Below, piece after piece: positions 10,401 to 18,500 of a DNA stretch of 64,000 bases. Position 1 is the first letter of the stretch, and every line of letters begins with the position of its first letter. The notes beneath the pieces are model-generated. The model was not told the DNA's origin. It saw only the letters and a program-made list of their open reading frames with translations, and did no database searches. This DNA is from Thermoplasmata archaeon. GTDB lineage: Archaea; Thermoplasmatota; Thermoplasmata; Lutacidiplasmatales; UBA184. Position numbers and translations under genes: made by a program. The stretch spans positions 1 to 64,000 of the forward strand of contig JASHPK010000042.1 in the NCBI GenBank assembly GCA_030038095.1. Direction: 5' to 3'.

Positions 10401-10632
10401 GGGCTGCGCGAGCTCGAACGGGACGAGCAACGCGACCCGCGTCGCGGGCGCTCCGATCTCGTACGCCGACGTCGGAATCGCCGCCGGCGCGATCCTCGGG
10501 GCGGCGGTCGTCATCGCGGTCGTCCTCGGGTACCGCGACCGTCGCCCGCCGAGGGGCGAGGGGCTATACGCGGCTCCGGATTCGGCTCCGGAGCCTTCCG
10601 GCAGCTCGGCTCCGCCCCCGGGCCCGCCGTAG
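7492..10632 (+). CDS. Secreted/anchored sialidase-type beta-propeller with PEGA-like repeats
   Basis: The ATG at 7492 overlaps the preceding stop, so translation is probably coupled; a second ATG follows at 7495. An N-terminal signal (about residues 5-32) precedes a region with Asp-box motifs typical of sialidase/BNR propellers: STNGGASFDAP, STNGGASWSAP and SSDAGTSWSAP between 8200 and 9070. From about 9480 to 10380 there are four repeats of the GWISG..TPVNATLTVNG kind, resembling PEGA or carboxypeptidase-regulatory-like beta domains. A helix (IGIAAGAILGAAVVIAVVLG region) and a Pro-rich tail end the 1046-residue protein. Asp boxes are structural, so glycosidase activity cannot be claimed; I see no assigned catalytic set. 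Confidence 0.82.
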   Translation: MMRLKPTPVLAVSVVLAMVASGLLAGGAWATASSGGPGSGAGAPAVVSSTISPSSNARPALLGGLAIPTEVPVPREAPGKVGLVPAPYLGAAPIGRPGPAPLSARASANPANPTLDQLSAAASVAAVGPSNQTALVGIIDETLLVTGSGQFFNDGYSAAFRTTDGGSSWTEGWVGPNASWSISSNPAYGDVTWGADSVAGANGTALYAAIYAQPCAVFAAPPCNSTLEYGAPSGVSVARSTNGGASFDAPQPIDSVAEWRLTNITCSGTPYSYYIPANISDKPSVAVALDGRVAAVGWDVVDYNDALVCESSGLGLAINGVSDYSQVSVSTNGGASWSAPRTIGAGVSGPASVGIGPSPADAIFFVYQDSQNGTSTTFPYAVSVSTDLGARWSAPVDIGARTMVHPVEGTASDEPWATASLPNLAVDSNSSSPYAGTAYLTWEDNRSGAVGSPSIAVVSGEASGGWSGTSYLTPAGGDERYFEPSVAVDPSGRVYVVYYAVNLSSGAYQLEGQSSSDAGTSWSAPFAVATNASLPASSVTWIGYWTGAAATSAGLYAGWTDCSSATCESEDDPAVDAAHAVPVSISANLPAVRATSVSGGVTTVGTVPVATAWDLGALVSASVPAWVDLENTSQYVGVFESFSGLISSTITPVELDFEGGSSLVATYGFSPVGWVAGSVSPANSAPTVTVDSEAVGLSPGPGGVDTFNVSLLPGAVYWVNASAIGYSPYSTQVPVGLGTTSSVTIVLHRLTGWISGRLTPVNATLTVNGTTVTSVDPTTGLFNVTVGWGAYWVNATSYGLTSFSKEVSVTIDRTTSVSPTLLGSWLTGTISPASANLTIDGSVVLVASGTFNVSLYGGTHTVAASAPGYAPYLEPVTTVAGRGTYLSVVMTDLGWIAGTIAPPTATVSVDGNRIAVIGGEFNFSVTGDAVYNVSASAAGFVPAWSNVRVTPARVSPVQFSLEALPTSCVSGCASSNGTSNATRVAGAPISYADVGIAAGAILGAAVVIAVVLGYRDRRPPRGEGLYAAPDSAPEPSGSSAPPPGPP

Positions 10633-10650
10633 GGCGCTGGCAGGGGTTGC

Positions 10651-13600
10651 ATGCTGCACTCCGCATCGTCCGAACGAGCGTCGTCGTTCGCCACTCGGGG
10701 CCCGCCTCCCGTCCGTCGGGCGGCCCGGCTCGTCGCGCTCCTCGCGCTCGCGGCGGGGCTCGCGGTGGTGGGATCGACCGGCTGGAACGCCTCGGTCGCC
10801 GCCGTCGCTCCCGCGACCCCGCACGCCTCCGAGGGCGTCGCCCCGACCGATTCCCCCCGGGGGAACGTCCCCGGAGCCCCCTCCAGCGCCCCGCGCGCCC
10901 CGGACGTGAGCGCGAACTGCTCGGCCCTCTCCGCCGGCTGGGCGATCCTCGGCGCGGGACGTCCGGCGCCCCCCGTCGCTCCGTCGCTCGAGACCCCCTG
11001 CGTCCTCGATCCGGACTCGGCGGGCCTGTACTTCACCTCGAACTCCACGGACGCGGGGGCCCGCACCGAGTTCTCGATCGTGCTGCCCGCGAACAGCTCG
11101 GCGAGCGCCCGGGAGTACTCGACCTTCTGGATCGGAATGTGGCTCGGCGGGATCGCCTGCTCCTACGATGCGGCCTCCTACCTCACGGTCGAGCTCGTCC
11201 CGCCGTATTCCGCGGGCGCCGGGGTCACCGGCGAGCCGTACTGGACGGTCGAGGCCCCCGTCTGGGACCTCGTCCCCGCGGGCTCGTGCGACTCGCAGTG
11301 CCAGAACGACACCGCGTTCTTCACGATCGCCGGGCGCGGCTACTGCGAGGACGACGCGGTCGTCGCCGGGATCGGGGCCCTCAACCCGACCGGGACGGGG
11401 TCGTTCGCCCCGGGCGACGCGATCTCCCTCACGCTCGACGGCGAGGCCGGGGGACCCGCGCCGCTCGCGATCTACCTCAACGACACGACCCACCCGGGCT
11501 CCTCGCTGAGCTGGAACTACTCGTCAGGGACCCGGGTCGACTCGGTGACGGTCAACACGACCGTCACGTCGACCGCGCTCTACCCGCTGTACCAGAACGC
11601 CACGGCGGCCGACGGCGGCTGGACCGGGGGGCTCAACGTCGGCTTCGGCTTCTCCGGCTGTCCCGCGCCGGCCGGAGGCACGAGCTTCGCCGCTCCCTGC
11701 GTCTCCTACGGGGGCGGCTGGAGCCTCGCCTCCACGCCCGAGGTCGCCGCGGTCGAATCGTTCAACGCGACGTCGCGCACGTACTCGAACCCGTACCCGA
11801 GTTTCGAGACCGTCTCGAGCACGGGGGCGTGCGGGGGGTCCTCGGGGATGCCCGACTGCGCCGACTTCTCGAGCTTCGGCGGCGTCGGGGCCTACCCGCT
11901 CTTCGGGCTCGGCACCGGGCTCGCCCGCTCCTGGATCACCTTTGCCCCCTCGGGGACCGGGGCGTTCTTCCCGTTCGGTTCCGTGGCGAGCGAGTTCCCG
12001 GCGAACGGCAGCCTGAGCGCGTCGTTCGGGCCTGCGATCGTCGGCCCGGCGACGGTGAGCGTCGGCCCGACCTCGGCGACCGTCACGTTCCGCTCGAGCG
12101 ATCCGATCGGCACCGCCCGGGCATGGATCACGACCTGGTGGTGCGCGTCCTCGACCGTGACCGCCACCGAGACGACGTACGCGGCGACCCTCTCGACCTC
12201 CCTCGGGAACGGCCCCGGGGACGGGAACTGGTCGGCCGCCGTCGCGACGAACGGGCTCACCGGCACGATGTACTTCTGGACCCGGGCGCTCGCCCTCGAC
12301 ACGACCGCGGCGACGAGCCCGGTCGAGAACGTCACGATCAGCGCGGGGAGCGGGGGATGCGGCGCCTCGCCCCCGAAGGCCCCGAGCTTCACCGCGAGCG
12401 ACGTCGCGCCGGTCGGCGGCGGGTACTCCCTCTCCTGGACCGGCAACGTGTCGGACGGGACGAGCGCGTACACCGTCCTCGCGAAGCCGATCAAGGGCGG
12501 GACGACGCTCGAGTTCCCCGTCGGGAACACGACCTCGGCGCGGATCGTCGGCCTCGAGGGCAACGCCTCCTACAACCTCACGGTCGTCGCCGCGGACCCG
12601 CTCGGCCTCGCGACCCCGAGCACCCCCGCCGTGACCGCGCCGATGACCCTGTACCCGCTTGCCTACAAGCTCGTCAGCCTCACCTCGTCGTCGCCCTGGG
12701 CGGGCGATGTGGTCCTCCACCTCCAGGCGAACATGACGGGCGGCCTCCCGCCGTACCACTTCTACTTCTCCTTCGGCGATGGCACGCCGACCCTGCCGGT
12801 CTGGGTGACGGGCGACGTCGCGAGCGCGACGCACACCTACCCCGCGAACTACACGGGGGTGTCGGTCGTCTCCCTCACGGTCATCGACACCGCGGGGGAC
12901 GTGGTGACCCCGTCGCCGGTCTACCTGCCGATCCAGGGTCCGCCCCTCGCGGTCCCCGCGACGATCGTCGGCGGTTCGGACTTCGTGCAGCTCCGCTGGA
13001 GCGCGCCGGCCTCCCACGCGCCGCTCCTCGGCTACAAGGTCCTCTGGACGACCGACGCCGCGGGCGCGCGGTATCTCACGGCCGTGGCGCCGGCGAACGC
13101 CTCGTTCGCGCCGATCGGCGACGCCCTCCTCCTGCCGACCAAGACCTTCTACTCGATCGCCGCCCCCGCGGGGACGATGGTCTACGCGGACGTGTTGGGG
13201 ATCAACGCGTTCGGTGAGGGCCTCCTGCCCGCCGTGCCGTTCCTCGGCGCCCGGGAGTACCTCAACGCGAGCCAGTATCCGTTCACCGGCATGCTGATCT
13301 CCTCGATCGGGGAGGGCCCCGCCCCGCTCCCCGTCACGTTCAACGCGACCTTCACGCTCGCCCCCAACGATACGCTCGCGAACGCCACGTACCGCTTCCT
13401 CCCGGCCGGCGGCTCCTTCCCCGCCGAGATCGGCTACCTGAACGGGACCTGGTGGGCGAACGGGTCGACGACGTTCGACACGCCGGGACTCGAGAACGCC
13501 TACCTCTACGTCATCGACGCGATCGGCCAGTTGCTCGTGCTGTACACGACCGTCTACGTGACCGTCGGCGAAGCGCCGCTCGTGTCGATCGCGGTCGGCT

Positions 13601-14364
13601 CGAGCCCCGTCTGGGCGAACACGTCGGTCGAGTTCACGGCGGGCACGACCGGGGGATCGGGGCACTTCGACTACGCGTGGAGCTTCGGCGACGGGGTCAA
13701 CGCGACCGGCAACCCGGTCACGACGAGCTACCTCGACCCCGGCAGCTACCTCGTGAGCCTGACGGTGAACGACACCGAGTACGGGGGCGTGGGGACCGCC
13801 GCGATCCCGGTCGCCGTCTACGCGCCGCCGACCGTCGGGATCGCCGAGACGTCGACCGGGACGTACGGCCAGTACCAGTTCACCGCGATCCCGCACGGGG
13901 GCTACGGGCGGCTCAACTACACGTGGCTCTTCGGCGACGGGACGAGCGCGACCGGCGGGACCGTCGATCACAGCTGGGCGTTCAGCGGGAACTACACGGT
14001 GACGCTCGACGCGTCGGACGGCTACGGCCACACCACGACCGCCGCGATCAGCGTCCTCGTCCCGGCGCTCCCGTCGAGCTCGTCGAGCTCGGGCGGCTCG
14101 ACCGTGTCGGCGTCGATCCTCGGCGCGTTCGTGATCGCGACCCTCGCCCTCGCGGTCCTCGCCGTCGTCCTCGCGATCCTCCTCCGCCGCGCCCGCGCGG
14201 CGGCGCGCTCGGGGCCCCCCGGGGCGCCCGTCGAGGGGGAGTTCACGTGGGCCCCGGGGACGCAGCCGTACGGCGAGACGCCGACCGGGACCGGGGAGGC
14301 CCCGCCGGAGGCCCTCCCCGAGCCGCCCCCGCCCGAGCCCGAGGAAGGTCCGCCGTTCTCGTAG
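10651..14364 (+). CDS. Giant surface protein with FN3-like and PKD domains
   Basis: The ATG at 10651 lies 18 bases after the previous stop; a TTG at 10647 is out of frame. A long basic N-region and a hydrophobic core (RLVALLALAAGLAVVG) form a signal peptide. Residues about 85-430 match the Cys-containing ectodomain of the 3422 gene, including the marker STGACGG with a second Cys downstream. Then come an FN3-like domain (about 12400), a PKD domain (SFGDGTP, about 12770), a second FN3-like domain (about 12970) and two PKD domains (SFGDGVN about 13680; LFGDGTS about 13925). A C-terminal helix (about 14100-14190) with an Arg-rich then Pro/Glu-rich tail anchors the 1237-residue protein. It is likely the last gene of the AAA-led operon. 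Confidence 0.83.
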   Translation: MLHSASSERASSFATRGPPPVRRAARLVALLALAAGLAVVGSTGWNASVAAVAPATPHASEGVAPTDSPRGNVPGAPSSAPRAPDVSANCSALSAGWAILGAGRPAPPVAPSLETPCVLDPDSAGLYFTSNSTDAGARTEFSIVLPANSSASAREYSTFWIGMWLGGIACSYDAASYLTVELVPPYSAGAGVTGEPYWTVEAPVWDLVPAGSCDSQCQNDTAFFTIAGRGYCEDDAVVAGIGALNPTGTGSFAPGDAISLTLDGEAGGPAPLAIYLNDTTHPGSSLSWNYSSGTRVDSVTVNTTVTSTALYPLYQNATAADGGWTGGLNVGFGFSGCPAPAGGTSFAAPCVSYGGGWSLASTPEVAAVESFNATSRTYSNPYPSFETVSSTGACGGSSGMPDCADFSSFGGVGAYPLFGLGTGLARSWITFAPSGTGAFFPFGSVASEFPANGSLSASFGPAIVGPATVSVGPTSATVTFRSSDPIGTARAWITTWWCASSTVTATETTYAATLSTSLGNGPGDGNWSAAVATNGLTGTMYFWTRALALDTTAATSPVENVTISAGSGGCGASPPKAPSFTASDVAPVGGGYSLSWTGNVSDGTSAYTVLAKPIKGGTTLEFPVGNTTSARIVGLEGNASYNLTVVAADPLGLATPSTPAVTAPMTLYPLAYKLVSLTSSSPWAGDVVLHLQANMTGGLPPYHFYFSFGDGTPTLPVWVTGDVASATHTYPANYTGVSVVSLTVIDTAGDVVTPSPVYLPIQGPPLAVPATIVGGSDFVQLRWSAPASHAPLLGYKVLWTTDAAGARYLTAVAPANASFAPIGDALLLPTKTFYSIAAPAGTMVYADVLGINAFGEGLLPAVPFLGAREYLNASQYPFTGMLISSIGEGPAPLPVTFNATFTLAPNDTLANATYRFLPAGGSFPAEIGYLNGTWWANGSTTFDTPGLENAYLYVIDAIGQLLVLYTTVYVTVGEAPLVSIAVGSSPVWANTSVEFTAGTTGGSGHFDYAWSFGDGVNATGNPVTTSYLDPGSYLVSLTVNDTEYGGVGTAAIPVAVYAPPTVGIAETSTGTYGQYQFTAIPHGGYGRLNYTWLFGDGTSATGGTVDHSWAFSGNYTVTLDASDGYGHTTTAAISVLVPALPSSSSSSGGSTVSASILGAFVIATLALAVLAVVLAILLRRARAAARSGPPGAPVEGEFTWAPGTQPYGETPTGTGEAPPEALPEPPPPEPEEGPPFS

Positions 14365-14415
14365 GCGTACCGCCGCGGGGTTCCCCCGGGCCCCCGGACG
14401 GGGCCCGACGGGAGG

Positions 14416-15270
14416 TTACGGGGACTCTCGCCGCCGAACGGTCGGCGGAGCCCCCCGCCCCTTCGACGGGGGGCCCGGCGGGGTGGGGTTCGCGGACGGA
14501 ACAGACTCGGCCGCGGGGCGCACCCCCTCGTACTCGGGGGGCTCGGTCCGGGGGTCGACCGTCGACCGCTGGAGGTCGGAGAGGATCTCGTAGGCGCGAA
14601 GCGCGTCCTGCGAGCGCAGGGCGAAGTGGGTGTCGGTGTAGACGCTGATCATCTCGACGCAGTTGATCCCCCACCGGCCGATTGCGTCCGCGAGGAAGCT
14701 CAGGACCCGCGGCGTCACGAGGACGTCCTCGGGGCTGTGGACGCTGACCACGGACAGGCGCCGCCGGATCGAGATGATCGACTCCCGCGGGAGCATACCG
14801 AGGATGGGGGCGAGGATCGCCTCGTCGCACAGGATCGTCACGGAATCGCCCCCCTCGAACAGCTGGAGGATCCGGTCGCGCTGCACGAGCGAGCGTTCCG
14901 AGCTCACGAGGACGCGCCCGAGGAACGCGATGTCCCCCCGGACCGTGATCGACGCGACGTGCGAGCGCAGCTCGAGATGGCTGGCCCGCACGACCGTGCG
15001 CAGGAGCTCCTCCTGGCGGGCCTCCTCCTGCATCTGCCGGCGATAGCGGCGGCAGGCGATCTCGACCGCCTCCTGGCTCTCGAGGCCCGTCTCGCGCCGG
15101 ATCCGCCGCGCGAGGGCGGTGAAGTTCACGATGTCGTACCGGATGCAGTCGCGGATCGACGGGCGGCTGTCGAGGTAGCGGCGGGTCTCGTCCGCGACGT
15201 TCCCCCGCCGGGGGGCCGGGGTCGCGGGGGCCTTCGGTCCGGCCGGGGCCGGGACGGTGCGGGGGGTCAT
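14416..15270 (-). CDS. ACT-domain regulatory protein of archaeal type
   Basis: The encoded protein has 284 residues. A flexible Ala/Pro N-terminus leads to a helical segment (RDCIRYDIVNFTALARRI) and a C-terminal ACT-like fold with GINCVEMISVYTDTHFALR, the pattern of aspartokinase-type ligand-binding ACT domains. Such archaeal proteins are presumed amino-acid sensors; neither ligand nor target is visible here. A GTG at 15309 is in frame, but a TTTACG box lies at 15310-15316, too close for transcription to include it. The ATG at 15270 is therefore preferred, with moderate certainty. The gene stands alone and divergent to the large exoprotein operon at 15571. The Pro-rich C-terminal 60 residues have low complexity. 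Confidence 0.7.
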   Translation of the reverse strand: MTPRTVPAPAGPKAPATPAPRRGNVADETRRYLDSRPSIRDCIRYDIVNFTALARRIRRETGLESQEAVEIACRRYRRQMQEEARQEELLRTVVRASHLELRSHVASITVRGDIAFLGRVLVSSERSLVQRDRILQLFEGGDSVTILCDEAILAPILGMLPRESIISIRRRLSVVSVHSPEDVLVTPRVLSFLADAIGRWGINCVEMISVYTDTHFALRSQDALRAYEILSDLQRSTVDPRTEPPEYEGVRPAAESVPSANPTPPGPPSKGRGAPPTVRRRESP

Positions 15271-15542
15271 CGATGCGCTCGTGGGGGTATCCCGTCGAAG
15301 GTCCGGCACGTAAATCCCTTGGTGCCGCGTCGCAAAGGCCCGGCGGGGACGACGCTACGCCCCCGCTCCGTCGCATCCGAGACAAGGCCCCGCCCTCATC
15401 GCCCTCCCTCTCGAGGGCCGGGAGGGCTCCCTCCGACCCCATTTTCTCGCCGGAGAGCTCCGGGCCGCCCGTCCCGGGTCGGGTCCGGAGGACCCCGCGG
15501 CCCCCCGGGAGAACCGCCGTCCGGAGCCGTCTACGAAAGGGC

Positions 15543-15548
15543 CTTAAG
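15543..15548 (+). promoter_or_regulatory. TATA-like box for the 15571 exoprotein operon
   Basis: CTTAAG centred about 25 bases before the ATG at 15571 fits an archaeal TATA box driving a leaderless transcript. The same CTTAA(G/C) motif recurs at matching distance before the genes at 25042 and 29995. Confidence 0.5.
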
Positions 15549-15570
15549 CGGGCCCTATGTCCTCCGCCCC

Positions 15571-18500
15571 ATGTATAAGAGCCGGTGGCGCCACACCGGT
15601 GTGAGCCACGGAATCTGGACGTCCCTGTTGGTGGTCGCGATCGTCGCGATCATGCTCTTGAGCGCCGTCTTCGTCGTGGGCGCTTCCTCCATGGGCCGGA
15701 GTGCCGCTCCCTCCCCGTCGAACTCGATCCCCGCCGCCGGCACCCCCCCATCGATCTTCGGGTTCTTCGCCTCCCCCGAGGAGTTCTTCGAGGGAGGCTC
15801 CACGAGCCTCATCGTCTCCGCCTACTCCCAGTGGCCGATCACCTACACCTACTCCGGCCTGCCCCCCGGATGCGTCAGCGCCAACACCTCCTTCCTCTCC
15901 TGCACCCCCACCGCCCCCGGTTTCTTCAACGTCACCGTTTCCCTCGTCGACACGTCGACGCCCGTCCCGGCGAGCTCTTCGACGGACCTGCTCGTCGACA
16001 CGGTCGCGACGGGGAATTTCTTCAGCCTCAACTCGTCCGTCGCGACGTTCGCGAATGCGACCGCCGAGGACTGCGCGTCGATCGCGAGCCCGCCGTTCTA
16101 CCAGAACTTCTGCTCGCCCGAGGTCCAGTCCCCGACGCTTCTCCCGCTCCCGAACGGCACCCTCGGCCTCGGCTACCAGCGCGACACGACCGTGACGACG
16201 AACCCCTGCAGCGCGGGGAACGAGACGGTCGCCCGGGTCAATTTCCAGGTCTCGAGCAACAACGGCTCGAGCTTCGGGGCCGTGGAGGACCTCGGGAACG
16301 AGACGTGCTCGTACCTCGATGCGATCGAACCGTCGTTCGCGGTCGGAGGCCCGAACGTCTACGGCGCGTTCATCGAAGAGAATTCGTCCCTTCTGCCCTG
16401 GGAGTACGTCGTGCGGTCCTCGGACGCGCTCGGCTTCGTGAGCTCCGCGAACAACGGGACGAACTTCTCGGTCCCCGTCACGCTCGACGCGAGCGGGAAC
16501 CTCGCCCAGCCGGTCGTCGCCGCGTTCGGTTCGGACGTGTACGTCGCGGTCGAGGACATCGCGAACTCGACGACGCCGATCGCGGGCGGCGTCCTTCCGA
16601 TCGCGATCGAGGTCCTCGCCTCCACCGACAACGGCACGACGTGGCAGGCGCCGGTGACGCTCCCTGGGCTCAACGCGAGCGCCGGGTACGACGCGACGAG
16701 CCCCGCGATCGCCGTCAACGCGACGGGCACCGTGACCGTGGCCTACGCGACCGACCGCTCCTGCCTCGCCTCGGGTCCATTCGGCTGCACGGAGTACGGC
16801 GACGCGATCGTCGTGAGCTCCTCGACCGACAACGGCGCGACCTGGTCGGGGCCGACGGTCATCGCCCCGCCCGCCGGCGAGTCCGCCTGCTTCACGGGCG
16901 CCTGCGAGTCCGCCTATTTCGAGTCCACGCCCGAGATCGCGCTCGCCTACGCCCCGGGCGGCACGGACCTCTATGTCGTCTATGCTGCGACGTACGACCA
17001 GGGCACCGGGGTCCCGAACAACTTCAACCACACCGGCCTCTTCGCGGCGGCGTCGACCGACTCCGGCGCGACGTGGACCGACTCGGCGATCTCCGCGTCG
17101 GTCGGTCCCACGGCGCTCCGGTACTTCGAGCCCGCGATCGGCGTGAACGCGTCGACCGTCTACGTCTCGAGCCTCGTCGCGAACGAATCGTCCGGCAGCT
17201 GGGGCTTCGCCAACAGCCTCGCCGATTTCGTGGAGACCGAGCCGACGGGCGCGACCGCGGCCTGGTCCGTCCCGACCGCCAACGACATCGAGTCGTTCGT
17301 CTCGGGCGGCTCGGTCAACTCGACGCGGACGTCGTTCCCGGGCTTCTCGTCGAGCGTCGTGATCCTCCCGAGCGGCCGCGCCATGATCGCGTTCGCCTTC
17401 CCGGAGCCTTCGACCTACTCGATCTCTCGCGGGCCGGGGTACTACTACGCGAACACGAGCTACCCGAGTGCCCTCGTCGTCGGGGCGCTCGTCCTGCCGA
17501 CGGACCCGAACGCCCTCACGGTGTCGTTTGAGCAGACCGGGCTCCCGACGGGGGTGTCGTGGCTCTTCACGATCAACGGCGTCCCGTACCGCCTCGAGAC
17601 CCCGATGATCGAGTTCACGAACATTCCCGAGGGCGTCCCGATGATGGTCGGGGCGTACTACCAGGGTGGCTACTGGACGATCAGCAGCTCGTACTACAAC
17701 GCGACCCTGAACACGTTCTACTTCAACGAGACCGACACGTTCACGTTCGAGGTGTGGGTCGGCTTTGAGTTCAACACGTTCCCGAGTCTCGACGGGCTGT
17801 GGTACACCGTGTATCCGTACGGGGACGCGGACCTCTCCGCGACCGTGGTCAACTCTCCGTTCTACGCCTACGTCTACACCTCGTGGGAGCTCTACGGCAA
17901 CTTCATCTGCATCATCACCTGCAGCTACACGCTCCAGAACTACAACGACTACTACGCCTTCTCGTTCCCCTCCTCGCCTCCCTCGTGGTACCAGCAGTGC
18001 GTCGGGGCCATCTGCAGCAACTGGACCTCCCCCTGGTACTTCCCGCTCGGGTCGACCGTCTTCCTCAACACGTCCGCCTGGCCGTTCTTCGGGCTCACGC
18101 CGACGTACTGGACCGGGCAGGGCGCGGGATCGTACACGGGCCTCACGGGAGGGTACTGTTACTACGCGTTCTACGGCTGTGACTATGCCTCGGGTCCGAT
18201 CCACATGCTCGGGCCGATCAACGAGACGATCTGGCTCGCGAACGGTCCGGTGAACCTCACCCGGAACATCACCTTCAGCCCGTACGGGCTCCCCTCGTCG
18301 TCGGTCTACCATTTCACGATGGGGGGCGTGGAGTACAACGGCACCGCCCCCGCGGACCTGACGGTCCCGGACGTAAAGACCGGCGCCTACCACGTTAGCG
18401 GGATCTGGGCCTCGTCGTCGGAGCCGGGGTGGGAGTACTTCGGGTACGTGAACGGCCCGAACCCGTTCCTTTCGGCCTCCCTGACGAACGTGAACCTCAC

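Noticed and set aside
9366-13217. Long alternate plus frame across two surface genes
   Set aside because: Spans a stop/start boundary of real genes in another frame and has Arg-rich shadow composition.
14626-15570. Upstream extension of the 15571 exoprotein frame
   Set aside because: It runs opposite the ACT-domain gene, reads as noise, and the signal helix starts right after ATG 15571 with a TATA box 25 bases before.
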